64,000 bases of DNA from Rhizophagus irregularis (lineage: Eukaryota; Glomeromycota; Glomeromycetes; Glomerales; Glomeraceae), in contig NC_089456.1 of the NCBI RefSeq assembly GCF_026210795.1, positions 1,862,501 through 1,926,500 on the forward strand, read 5' to 3'. The position numbers were made by a program, and so were the translations under genes. The first letter of the stretch is position 1; each line of letters begins with the position of its first letter. This document shows positions 47,373 to 58,051 of this stretch, piece by piece. The notes under the pieces are model-generated. The model was not told where the DNA came from. It did not search any database and saw only the letters and a program-made list of their open reading frames with translations.

Positions 47373-47523
47373 TTGTCTGGTTGACAATTATTTATTCTAA
47401 TTTAATTATTTAAACATTTTAATTTATAGAATTAACCATTTAACATTTTTAATTTTTTTTTTTATTACCTATACATATACACAAATACACAAATACATAT
47501 CTTTTTCTCCCCTTGTTTATAAT

Positions 47524-49155
47524 ATGTCTCGTTTAAAAATATTTTCAGGAGATTTACCTGAAATAACATCTGAAGTCATAAAATATTTTAAAAACGATTT
47601 TTCAACTTTACATTCATGTATTTTAGTCAACAGATTGTGGTGTCGTTTAGCGATTCCATTATTATGGGAAAATCCATTTTCAATTCCTACCAGAAATTGT
47701 AAATTTATCGAAATTTACTTAAATAATTTAAATGATGATTTAAAATCAAAATTAAATGAATATAAAATTATTGATAATTTATTTTCTTCTTCAAATACTC
47801 TTTTTAATTATCCTGGTTTTTTAAAATATTTGAGTACACGGGAATTAATTCATACTATTGAAAGATGGTTTGAAAATGTTCTTATAAGAAATAGAATTTT
47901 TAAACGAGACTCAGCAATATCTAATTTAAGAAGTTTAATTAGTATATCATTATTTAAAATATTTATTGAAAATGAAGTAAAATTACATACACTTGATATT
48001 GAGGTCACCGATCATCTTATTCATAATTCTTATCTTGACGATTTTCTTGAATTAATATTACAAAAACCAAATTTTATTTATAATGTTAGTAATTTAAGAC
48101 TTTATATTATGAATTCCTCATTTGAAGATAATAGTAAACATACGTCAATTAAAAATCATATATCACAAATAATTAATTCACATCAAATTCTTAAAAAATT
48201 GGTATTAGGTCATAATAAGAGATTTCCTTTATATCAATCATTATTGTTATCAAAGGATTATAATTGTTCAAATACTTTAAATACAATCGTATTATATTCC
48301 ATCAATTTTAATGATATAAACAATTTAGATAAAATATTTGAACAATTAAATGTTTTAGAATCTGTTCATATAATTTATTGTTCTTCTTTAAATACCAGTT
48401 TTACTCAACAAATTATTAATTTAACTAAACCTTTAAAATTAAAATCTTTATTTATAAATGAGGTATCACAAATTGAGTCATTACAATTATTATTACAAAA
48501 TTATGGTAATTATTTAGAGAATTTTGGATTTGGATTTGGAGTTGGTTATGGTCTATCATTAACATTATTTAGACAACAATTATTAGAATTAATTTCAAAA
48601 TATTGTAAAAATATCAAATTTCTTGATATATTTGAATTTGAAGATCAAGTTACTTATTCAGCATTGAATTTAATTGAAGATATAAAACAAAATATTAATT
48701 ATCTTTCTATTAACGTCGGTCCAATTTCTACAAGTTATTATAAAAGTGGTTCAATTATATTACGAAATTTGGGTCAAATACTTCCTCTTGAATTAGATTA
48801 TTTAAGTTTGACTCTTAATGTTGATATAACCGATTTTGAAATATTCTTAAAGAATTCTCAAAATATTTTTATTAACAAATTATTAATCAATAATTATGGA
48901 GTTCATGAAATTTTACCTTATATAAAAAAATATATTATGAAAGAGAAAAGAGTCAAATATTTGGCTATTAGTGATGCTATTTATAGTAAATATACATGTT
49001 TCTCTGACAAATATTACTTTGAATACAAAGATTTGTTTTCATTAAAAGATGAAGTGAAGGAATTTGAGTTGTATAATATTAAAATTCAAAAATATGATGA
49101 TTTGGTTATAAGTAGTAGATTAAACTTATTAAACTTTATAAAAAGATTGGATTAA
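47524..49155 (+). CDS. F-box-like domain protein 1, intact
   Basis: Single-exon 543-aa ORF. Residues about 10-50 (LPEITSEVIKYFKNDFSTLH, then CILVNRLWCRLAIPLLWENP) match the F-box-like fold: three helices with the RLWCRLAIPLLW signature typical of the Glomeromycotina family. The remainder has irregular leucine-rich, beta-alpha repeat character (NLRLYIMNSSF, LNTIVLYSINFNDINNLDKI, VESVHIIYCSS), as expected of a substrate-recognition solenoid. Likely Skp1-binding adaptor of an SCF ubiquitin ligase; the target is unknown. First and farthest member of the cluster and the most divergent in its C-terminal half, including a GFGFGVGYG stretch at about residue 337 absent in the others. ATG follows a pyrimidine-rich leader. 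Confidence 0.85.
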   Translation: MSRLKIFSGDLPEITSEVIKYFKNDFSTLHSCILVNRLWCRLAIPLLWENPFSIPTRNCKFIEIYLNNLNDDLKSKLNEYKIIDNLFSSSNTLFNYPGFLKYLSTRELIHTIERWFENVLIRNRIFKRDSAISNLRSLISISLFKIFIENEVKLHTLDIEVTDHLIHNSYLDDFLELILQKPNFIYNVSNLRLYIMNSSFEDNSKHTSIKNHISQIINSHQILKKLVLGHNKRFPLYQSLLLSKDYNCSNTLNTIVLYSINFNDINNLDKIFEQLNVLESVHIIYCSSLNTSFTQQIINLTKPLKLKSLFINEVSQIESLQLLLQNYGNYLENFGFGFGVGYGLSLTLFRQQLLELISKYCKNIKFLDIFEFEDQVTYSALNLIEDIKQNINYLSINVGPISTSYYKSGSIILRNLGQILPLELDYLSLTLNVDITDFEIFLKNSQNIFINKLLINNYGVHEILPYIKKYIMKEKRVKYLAISDAIYSKYTCFSDKYYFEYKDLFSLKDEVKEFELYNIKIQKYDDLVISSRLNLLNFIKRLD

Positions 49156-49752
49156 TATTAAAGTTTCTGTAAAAATTTATAATTCTATAAATAAACTATT
49201 TTTATTCTTATTATATATATTATAAAGAAGAAAATAAACAGCTACAGACTATTCAATTATTCTCGTGATATAGTAGTGATCTACGCCTAGTCACAAGATT
49301 GTATAATAAAAAACGAATTTACATTTCAAGTCACATTTACGAATGTGCCAATTTTGATACTTAATTCCACGCTAGTTATGACTATAAGAAGTTTTTCTTA
49401 TGTTTTTTTAAAAAAAATGAAAAGTTTGATTCAATGTAGTAGAACGTATTATAAGACATTTAACTTTGACCAATTATAATGTTGACTGGGCGGCCATCAC
49501 CTTCCTGTGATGATAATTAATAATTATTCAGTCCGAGTGCTTGTTTGCCTGATACATAATGATCATTAATTATAAAATACCGGATAATTACTGGTATGTA
49601 CAATCGTGGGACACATAATAACTTATACCACGACACAGAGTGTGCGACGACAACAATGTATTACGATTATGAAAATTAATATAATTTATCTAATGGATAT
49701 CATAGTTGAAATATAATACTCTTTTTCCCTCTTTATTACAGTATACAGTATA
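49156..49752. other. Intergenic spacer
   Basis: AT-rich 3' flank of F-box gene 1; nothing recognised. Confidence 0.35.
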
Positions 49753-49897
49753 TCATGTTTAGGAGATTTATTCGAATTAACATTTAAAATTTCTTTGGAA
49801 TGATTTTTTCAACTTTATACTCATGTATTTTAGCTAATGTAGCTTAATGATTTCATTATTATGGGAAAATCTATTAACTTTATTGAAATTTACATAC
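49753..49897 (+). pseudogene. F-box-like N-terminal relic
   Basis: About 145 bp match the start of the neighbouring genes at DNA level: TTTAGGAGATTTA (GDLPE region), ACTTTATACTCATGTATTTT (SCIL), CATTATTATGGGAAAATC (PLLWEN) and ATTGAAATTTACATACA (IEIYL). Several indels and stops; no downstream part. The 68-codon minus ORF that overlaps is a shadow. Confidence 0.65.
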
Positions 49898-52800
49898 ATC
49901 ATTAATTGTCCTAATCCACTAAACTTATATATTTGAATATTTGCAAATTTTTGGTTGATAATACTAAAAAAATATAAAAGGATTAGTATGATGGCAAACA
50001 TATAAACCCTATGAGAAAGTACTATCATGCAAGAGAGCAAGGTGCATAGAGGTACCTCCTACAGTCACGAGCTATAGTTGTGAATTTATATACACTAAAA
50101 CATTATATACAAATAACAAATACAAACTTCACTAAATACTATTAAATAAATCTAACAAATAAATCACATTAATCACTTATAGTATAAAATAAATTAAAAT
50201 CTAAATATAATAAATATATGAAATATCTTCACTGAACATTGCCACAATGTTCATCATAAATCAACTATAGAACCTCAGTTTCTCTCAGACTACAGCTGGT
50301 CATTAGCAAAATATAATTTTGCCTAGCAAACAGAGCCATGTACACATGAATTCCTTTCTCTTGTAAGAACATAAAATGATACTTACCAACCCAAACTGAA
50401 GTCCTAGTGAAAAAGAGAGAAGCTCAAGTCTTGTATACGTTGGCCTGTAAGACGTTCTAGCTGTGAAATGTAAACTGCTGAAGCAGCCCAAAAAGGAAGG
50501 GAAGAAAGTAAATTATGTGGTATAGCTTCATCGCTTGTACCAACTTCATCCATGACGGTCTACAGTATCCTTTAAGACAGGGAAGATGAACCATCAATAA
50601 TGATCTATAAATAGAAATAAAAAGGTTATCCTATGATCACTCACATAAATGAGTTATTGAATTACTAGGCTATTATCAGAACGCTCATCCACGCTTACTC
50701 AGGCATATATACCAGATTTCATCTAGACTCACAAAGAATCCCGACAAATAAATATATTTGGAAAACCTTAGACATATATATACGTGAGCAGACCCATGAA
50801 CTAAATCGTAAAAAAGCCTTCATTGTAATTAAAGCTCAAAACACAATAACTCACCTAATATCAGGGATAATATAAAATTTCGTTAAGAATACAAGTGAGA
50901 GTGTCTACGGTCAACTTTAAGCAACATCAGTACAGCTCCGCCACCGAACCATAACTTATCATTCTTATCATGCTGACTTAGTGGTTCCCTTCTTTGTTCT
51001 CTTCTTTTTGCTATTATTCGTTCTAAGGCCTTTCTTTTGGAAGCATACGAACGGTACTACGCGAAAAGATTACAAAAAAATTTGGGAAAAAAGAAATTTT
51101 TTTTTTTAATTTGAAAATAAAAAGTTCGAGAGTTGCATGGGAATTTAATAAGTTCTCCTAAAGAAAAGAGAGACGTCCGAAAAGGGAAAGTAAGAAGTCC
51201 CAAAGAAAATAGAAGTAAAAAGTCCCAAAGAAAATAACGAAGTCCTAAAAATAGAAGAAAATGCGTGATCTGATTTTATCCCCTTTTATATTATTTTCTC
51301 ATTACATGATGAGTCAAAATTAGTCTATTATGAATATTGCTATTAATCTACTCAACTGATGTAATCAATGGCTAATATATCTATGTTTAGAAATAACTAT
51401 GGCTCATATTACATAATAGTATCATTTATATTACCAATATTTACATCCGGATCTATCAAATGCATCAAATATCAAACTCAGATTCAGGTCATCTGCTTAT
51501 TTCCATACAAAGTACTTAATTGTGATACAGTTATTGGTTATTAAATTACGCATAAAAGTATTCCGCAGTATTTATTTCGGACATAGTAAGGTACTTCTAC
51601 CCAAACTTATTCATTTATAAAATCAGTTATGCACGTACTCTAATGGCTCAATAATATATAGTATAATACAAAATAAGTACGTTGGAGTTTCGCACGACTG
51701 GTTTTCAAAAATCGTACAGTAAATACTTACAATTGTGTTACGCAAGTATTGTTATTTTTTTATTTTTATTTTACGCTATTTACAATGGATTACAATATTT
51801 GAATACGGTATTAGTTACTAAGTGCCCATTTAATATAATATATTTCGATTTATTCAATTTGTTATTCCGAAGTGTAACGAAGGACTATATATATTATTCG
51901 TATGTTGTCCGTCCGGTACGTGATGATGCGCAATGATAACTGCGCTTTGGACTTGATAACGGTTCCTAGTTTTATTATATATGAATTTACAAAAATGTAA
52001 TACGTCCTGTAAAATATAACATCAAGGTAATTATAACGCTTTTTATTACTTTCAACGAATAATATGGCAAATTACTTGATATAATTTGGCTTGGGCTACT
52101 TAAATTACTTGTATACGTTTAACAAATCGACTTAAGAGATTTAGGCCATATTTTATTATTATAATGACAATGAATTAAATGTGTTTTTAGGAATTTATGA
52201 AAGTGCTAGTTCTCCATTGTAGAGTTACAATCCGTCTATCTGTCATCTAAAAAGATATAGCGTGATCTGCGGATACGGATATCCGTCAGAATTATAATCC
52301 TCGGATCCATCGGATATCCGGATCAAACATAGTATCCGCCATCCAAAGATACGGATAAACGGATGGAATTACCCGCGGATTGGAACACTACTCCGTTGTT
52401 GTTGCTGTGGTTTTTGTTGTGGGATTTACTCTTTTAGTTAAATTATCATTTTCTGGATCTATGATATTTGCTTTTGTAAAAAAAGCAACATGTGACTAAG
52501 ATAAAGTATATATATGTCAGATCATTTTTTTTACTTAAAAATATTCGTTAAAAAGCCAGAATTTCTGTCTTTCAAATAAATATTAGAAATGTAAATATTA
52601 AATTCCAAAATAATATGCCCAGTATGATTATTTAGTAGTAATCCAAAAATATCAGATATAGCAGATAGGAGTTTTTCTATAACAGAAAAATATAAATAAA
52701 ATTACAAATAATATAATTAAGAAATATTATTACTTCATGACAATTTCTCGATGCAAAATTCCAACATAATTAAAATAATTGAACAAATGCGAATTTTTAT

Positions 52801-53110
52801 CCTAAAAATTGTGATGTGATTCGATATATCATATTTAAACTTATTAGATAAAAAGCAAACAAAGTCTAATTTTTTATTATAATTTGTAATTTATCCTACA
52901 GTATAAACAATTCGGTTCTAGGAAGGAATAAAGGGGACTTTATACAGTTTCTATAATTCTAAGTGAATTGAGGCGTTGATCGATTAAAAATAAAAGTGTA
53001 CAGAATTAGCAAATTGCGCGTAGTTCCTGCCTTTTTTTGGATAACGTCAGTCGGCATTATGTGATTCTAGCTAACTGTTAAACTGCGCCTGAATGTTACA
53101 CTCAATTGAT
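49898..53110. other. Gene-poor spacer
   Basis: No gene supported. ORFs at 50303-50491 (minus) and 51682-51936 (plus) have no recognisable domains. 51110-51260 is a purine-rich run with repeated AAAGTCC(C/T)AAA units. Confidence 0.4.
52258..52391. repeat. CpG-rich inverted-repeat remnant, hAT-like right end
   Basis: Dense GGATAC/GGATATCC motifs and an end GGAACACTA, the same terminus as the element at 33520 (TAGTGTTCC inverted). The left end (TAGCGTGATCTGCGG) is diverged and no target duplication survives. Confidence 0.4.
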
Positions 53111-53111
53111 T

Positions 53112-53148
53112 GTGCGACAATATCATTAATATAATTTGCGCAATAAAA
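53112..53148 (+). promoter_or_regulatory. F-box upstream module (pseudogene 2)
   Basis: GTGCGACAATATC followed by TAATATAATTTGCGCAATAA, matching the module before gene 3 with the CCGAAATC part lost. Confidence 0.45.
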
Positions 53149-53190
53149 AAAAAAAATCCGATACCTCCCTTTTCATTTTTTCAATTACAA

Positions 53191-53632
53191 TATGTCAATT
53201 TCGAAAATATTTTCAGGAGATTACCTGAAATAATATCTGAAGTCATAAAATATTTTAAGAACGATTTTTCAACTTTACATTCATGTATTTTAGCCAACAG
53301 ATTATGGTGTCGCTTAGCGATTCCATTATTATGGGAAAATTCATTTTCAACTTCTGCCGAAAATTATAATTTTATTGAAATTTACTTAAATAAAACAAAA
53401 TATTGAACATAAAATTCTTAGTAATTCATTACCTTCGAGTATGCTGTTCAATTATCCCAGGGTTTTAAAATATTTGAATATGGATGAGTTTATTTTCTCT
53501 ACAGAGAAGTGGTTTGATCCTGCTATTTCTTCTTTAGAACCTCCTGTTTCTGAAAAACTGAGTGATATTGAAGTGCAAAGTTATGATGGTTTAATGATTG
53601 ACTCGCATAATTATATAAAGGAAATCAATTAA
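53191..53632 (+). pseudogene. F-box-like pseudogene 2 with large internal deletion
   Basis: ATG at 53191 (MSISKIFSGD) followed by loss of one T in GATTTACCTG, shifting frame; the next frame continues LPEIISEVIKYFKNDFSTLH to FIEIYLNKTKY and stops at 53406. After a further shift MLFNYPRVLKYLNMDEFIF follows, and at about 53545 the sequence jumps to the family's C-terminal signature (IEVQSYDGLMIDSHNYIKEI). About 350 codons of the middle are missing, so only the F-box region and extreme C-terminus remain. The C-terminal frame ends cleanly, implying one deletion rather than gradual decay. Confidence 0.8.
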
Positions 53633-54044
53633 TTGTTTGGTAGTAGTTTAAAAATATCAGATAGGAACATACTTTTATATAAAGTTGTTTATTTACTTAT
53701 TTTTATCAAATAAATAAAAATCTGATATCATCAATATAAACAAGTATGAAATATTTTTACCCACTTCTCCTTCGAAACTGTTTGTTTACTCCCTCTTTCT
53801 AGCCTTCCCGCATCAAACTTCCTTTCAAGGAACTGAGTCATAATTTTTGGATAAATTATACGTATATTATACTTGTTGAATATTTGTCTAGTTTCCATTA
53901 TACTTTATTTGTAATTTGCAATATAAGTATTTTGATACTCTGTTAAAGAAAAAATAAAATTCTTTGTACACATACTAAGTAACAGGCCAAAAGTCAGATT
54001 GAGTTCATTCAATAAGGTATTACTAAAGAATTAAGAATTTTAAT

Positions 54045-54270
54045 CAGACAGGCTGGACGTGGGTGGGGTCCTACCCAATTCACCTCGGCCTGAGGGCCTC
54101 GCAGCCCTCGCATGGCCTACCTTCCTGCTGCGCGGAGTTGACCCATATCATAAAGGCTTTCAGAGCGCGCTTTGGGCACACCAGGTTTCCCTTAAGAGGT
54201 GAAGAACCTCCAGCCGCCAGGTTCAAGCCCCTATCGGCCTATCCCCCATATCTGTCACCACTGTCATAGT
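54045..54270. repeat. GC-rich element, copy 1
   Basis: About 225 bp of roughly 55-60% GC in an AT-rich region, from CAGGCTGGACGTGGGTGG to CTGTCACCACTGTCATAG. Contains CAGGTTCAAGCCCC, which resembles a pol III B-box (GGTTCAANNCC). A 68-codon ORF (54063-54269) reads through it but is not kept in copy 2. Possibly a SINE or structured noncoding RNA. Confidence 0.5.
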
Positions 54271-54745
54271 TTTGTTTTAGAAAAATTAGTCTTCCAGTAA
54301 GGTTCAGTTATTACTCTAACATTATAAGCTTTATTGATAGGCTTTATTGATATATAGTTTGAAAAATTAAACTTTATTTCATTTCTAATTCGATAATAAA
54401 GATTAAAGAGTGTTAAAGTTTGAAATTGGTCAATATATTGTCATCAGTGGTGATATTCATGAGTTTTTTTTGAATCTTCAAGATTTTTAATTGAAAATGG
54501 ACGATACCAATTATTATAATAGTAATATAAGCAGATTAAGATTTTCTTAAAAGGTTATGACTAAAGTTTGATTCAATAATCATAATTTTTTTTTTTTAAG
54601 AAAAAAGGTTGATAAATTTATTAGTGTTTTTAAATTCTGACCAAATTATAATTTTGGCCAGAATTAGGTGAATGATGATGATCATCCTTACACCTAATTT
54701 TTACACTTACGTTAGTGACGTTACACGCAATTAATTGACTGAATT

Positions 54746-54813
54746 GTGCGACAATATCGGAATCATTACTCCGAAATCGATAATATAATTTTACCCAGTT
54801 TGGCATAATAATA
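54746..54813 (+). promoter_or_regulatory. Conserved F-box upstream module (gene 3)
   Basis: GTGCGACAATATCGGAA, CCGAAATCGATAATATAATT, then ACCCAGTTTGGCATAATAAT, 40-110 bp before the ATG and shared with the paralogues. AT-rich end may serve as TATA-like core. Confidence 0.5.
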
Positions 54814-54853
54814 AGAATTCAATACCTCCCCTTTTCACTTTCAGTTAACAAAA

Positions 54854-56389
54854 ATGTCATGCTCAAAAATATTTTCAGGAGATTTACCTGAATTAATATA
54901 TGAAATTATAAAATATTTTCAAAATGATTATTCAACTTTATATTCATGCATTCTAGTTAACAAATTATGGTGTCGTTTAGCGATTCCATTATTATGGAAA
55001 GATCCATTTTCAATTCCTACAAAAAATTATAATTTTATTGAAAATTACTTACATAATTTAAATGATGATTTTAAAACAAAATTAAATGAATATAAAATTA
55101 TTAATAATTCATTACCTTCGAATATGCTGTTCAATTATTCCAGGTTTTTAAAATATTTGAATATAAATAAGTTTATTTTCACTACTAGGGTGTGGTTTGA
55201 ATCTTCTATTAGTAAAAATAGACTAGTAATTGATTTTGAAAATTTGGGTGATATTTGTGTATCACTATTTGAAACTTTTATTGAAAATGAAGTAAATTTA
55301 CATACTCTTGAAATTGAAATCTATTATCATGCATGTTTTGATAATATTCTTAAGTTAATTTTAAAAAATACAAATTTCATTTACAATATTAGAAATTTAA
55401 ACCTTTGTATTGATAGTCTTTCTATTTACAATAGTGATGAATGTATATCAAGTATATCACAGATAATTAATTTACAACAAAATCTTAAAAAAATTTCTTT
55501 AAATTATTATGGTTTTCCTTTGCTTCAACCATTATTATTATCAAAAGATTATAATTATTCAAATACTTTAAATACAATCATTTTCTATGGCGTGGATTTT
55601 ATTAAAGTTATTAACAATCTAAAAAAAGTATTTGAACGATTAAATGTTTTGGAATCTGTTCATATTTATTATTGTTATTCTTTAAATACTAGTTTTACTC
55701 AACAAATTATTAATTTGACTAAACCATTTAAATTGAAATCTTTATTCATAAGTGAATCATCAAACATTGATGAATCATTAGAAATATTATTACAAAAATC
55801 TGGTGATTATTTAGAAAATTTTGGAGTTAATATTATTGAATCATCATTAAAACAACGATTATTAGAATTAATTACAAAATATTGTAAAAATATCAAGTTT
55901 CTTGATTTTAATCATGGATATGAAATTCAGATTATTTATCAATTATTCAATTTAATTAAAAATATTAAGCAAAATCTTAATTATCTTTCAATCAATTTAG
56001 AGAATAGTAGTAATGGAATTGAATATTGTTCAATAATATTGCAAAAATTAGGACAAATCCTTCCTCCTAAATTAGAATATTTATGTTTGAATTTTTACTA
56101 CATTAAAGTAAGTGATTTAGAAGTGTTTCTAAAAAATTCTCAAGATACTTTTATTGAAAAATTATTAATTAATAACAGTAAAGGTCAAGCTATTTTACCT
56201 TCTATAAAAAAATATATAATGAATAAGAAAAGGGTTAAATATTTAGCTATTAAGGAACCTCATTTTTTAGCTAATGAATTGATTTCATTTAAAGGTGAAG
56301 TGAATAAATTTAGGTTATATAATATTGAAGTGAAAAGTTATGATGGTTTAAAGATTAACTCGGATAATTATATAAAGGAAATCGATTAA
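54854..56389 (+). CDS. F-box-like domain protein 3, intact
   Basis: Single-exon 511-aa ORF. F-box-like region at residues 8-50 (DLPELIYEIIKYFQNDYSTL, CILVNKLWCRLAIPLLWKDP), followed by leucine- and isoleucine-rich repeats (NLNLCIDSLS, VLESVHIYYCYSLNTSFTQQ, FKLKSLFISE, LEYLCLNFYYIKVSDLEVFL) and the family C-terminus (NIEVKSYDGLKINSDNYIKE). Predicted SCF ubiquitin-ligase substrate adaptor, cytosolic or nuclear; target unknown. No stop, frameshift or lost core residue is seen, in contrast to its neighbours 2 and 4. Closest relative is pseudogene 4, with which it shares promoter, 3' flank and the GC-rich element's position relative to the tandem unit. Confidence 0.87.
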   Translation: MSCSKIFSGDLPELIYEIIKYFQNDYSTLYSCILVNKLWCRLAIPLLWKDPFSIPTKNYNFIENYLHNLNDDFKTKLNEYKIINNSLPSNMLFNYSRFLKYLNINKFIFTTRVWFESSISKNRLVIDFENLGDICVSLFETFIENEVNLHTLEIEIYYHACFDNILKLILKNTNFIYNIRNLNLCIDSLSIYNSDECISSISQIINLQQNLKKISLNYYGFPLLQPLLLSKDYNYSNTLNTIIFYGVDFIKVINNLKKVFERLNVLESVHIYYCYSLNTSFTQQIINLTKPFKLKSLFISESSNIDESLEILLQKSGDYLENFGVNIIESSLKQRLLELITKYCKNIKFLDFNHGYEIQIIYQLFNLIKNIKQNLNYLSINLENSSNGIEYCSIILQKLGQILPPKLEYLCLNFYYIKVSDLEVFLKNSQDTFIEKLLINNSKGQAILPSIKKYIMNKKRVKYLAIKEPHFLANELISFKGEVNKFRLYNIEVKSYDGLKINSDNYIKEID

Positions 56390-56758
56390 TTGTTTGGTAG
56401 ATATTTAAAAATATCAGATAGGAACATTCTTTTATATAGATTTGTTTAAATAAATATTTATTTATTTGTTATTGAATTATCAAGAAATTATATATTTTTT
56501 ATTAAATAAATAAAAATCTGATATCATTAATACAAACAAGGGTGGAATATTTGAGATGCAATAATTATATGTACATTATACTTGTTGAATATTTATCTAG
56601 TTTCTATTATATTTATTTGTAATTTACAATATAAGTATTTTGATACCCTGACTCTGTTAAAGAAAAAATAAAATTCTTTGTACACATACTACTGAAGTAA
56701 CAGATCAAAATCAGATTGAGTTTATTCAATTTGGTATTAGCACTAAAGAGTTAAGAAT

Positions 56759-56974
56759 TTTAATCAGACAGGCTGGACGTGGGTAGGGTCCTGCTCAACT
56801 CACCTCGGCCTGAGGGCCTCGCAGCCCTCGCATGGCCTACCTTCCTGCTGTGCGGAGTTGACCCATATCAGAAAGTCCTTTCAGAGCGCGCTTTGGGCAC
56901 ACCAGGTTTCACTTAAGGGGCGAAGGACTGCCAGGTCCAAGCCCCTATCCCATATCTGTCACCATCTGTCATAG
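56759..56974. repeat. GC-rich element, copy 2
   Basis: Second copy of 54045-54270, about 90% identical, with a deletion of roughly 15 bp before the B-box-like GCCAGGTCCAAGCCCC. Lies at the same distance after gene 3 as copy 1 lies after pseudogene 2, so it was copied with the tandem unit. Confidence 0.55.
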
Positions 56975-57214
56975 TTTTGTTTTATGGAAATTAATCTTCC
57001 AGTAAGGTTCAATTATTATTGTAATTTGTAAGGCTTTATTGTTATATAGTTTGAATAATTAAACTTCATTTTATTTCTAATTCGTTTAACAATTATAATA
57101 AAGAGTGTTAAAGTTTAAAATTGATCAATATATTGTCATCAGTGATGATATTCATGAGTTTTTTCTTTTGAATCTTCAAGATTTTTAATTGAAAATGGAC
57201 GATAATACTAATTA

Positions 57215-57727
57215 CACAGTGAAATTCGATAAACCGGATCTTCGATAAACCGGATTTGGGCCTAAACCGGATTTTTTTGCTGGAACCAAATCACGTATAT
57301 TAAAATAGTTTCGATATACCGGAGTTTACTAGTAAAAGCTCGATATTCGATAAAACGGATCAATTTTCTAACCAGCTATAGTAAAAATGATTCGATAAAC
57401 CGGGTCACGTGATCATTAACCAATAAAATTCAAGTAACGTGATGCGGTAAATCTTAATTTTGGCCAGAATTATAAAAATCTTAATTCCGGCCAAAGTTAT
57501 ATATTACTTATATATTCAATTAAAATATTTTATATTTATTTTCATGACCTCTATGACTAAAAGCTAAGATAAAAAATTAAAATATAATGTGTATTAATTT
57601 TATTAGCATGAATTTTTCAAAAAAATTCAGTATAATAGATTTTTAATATATTCGCTATACCGGATATCCTGATAAACCGGATATTTTTAGTGGAACCGAT
57701 AGATCCGGTTTATCGAATTTCACTGTG
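57215..57727. mobile_element. Pogo/Tigger-like MITE (513 bp) in the tandem unit
   Basis: CACAGTGAAATTCGATAAAC and exact complement at the other end, flanked by TA. Interior is AT-rich with repeated ATAAACCGGAT motifs in both subterminal zones. The paralogous flank before gene 3 (54501-54520, ACCAATTATTATAATAG) is uninterrupted, so insertion postdates the duplication. Confidence 0.85.
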
Positions 57728-57970
57728 TACTATAATAGTATTATAAGACAGATTAAGATTTTCTTAAAATGTTATGACTAAAGTTTGACTCAATAATTAT
57801 AATTTTTTTTTTTTTTTTTTTAGAGAAAAAAGGCTATAATATTTTCCAAAAATTTGATAAATTTATTATATAAATTTGGCCGATCATGATTTGACCAGAA
57901 TTAGCTGGTAGTGACGATGATCATCCTTACACTTAATTTTTACATCGTTAGTGATGTTACACGCAATTAC

Positions 57971-58013
57971 TCCGAAATCGATACTAAATTTTACCCAGTT
58001 CGGCATAATAATA
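57971..58013 (+). promoter_or_regulatory. F-box upstream module (pseudogene 4)
   Basis: CCGAAATCGATACTAAATTT then ACCCAGTTCGGCATAATAAT; the GTGCGACAATATCGGAA half has been lost. Confidence 0.45.
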
Positions 58014-58051
58014 AAAATTCAATACCTCCCCTTTCACTTCAGTTAACAAAA

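Noticed and set aside
50303-50491. 62-codon minus-strand ORF
   Set aside because: No domain, low-complexity surroundings and no second copy in the window.
51682-51936. 84-codon ORF with hydrophobic segments
   Set aside because: No homologue recognised and no splice or promoter context; hydrophobicity follows from T-rich DNA.
57911-58051. Longer N-terminus for F-box pseudogene 4
   Set aside because: The extra 47 codons translate the conserved upstream module; paralogues start at the MSCSKIFSGDLPE methionine.
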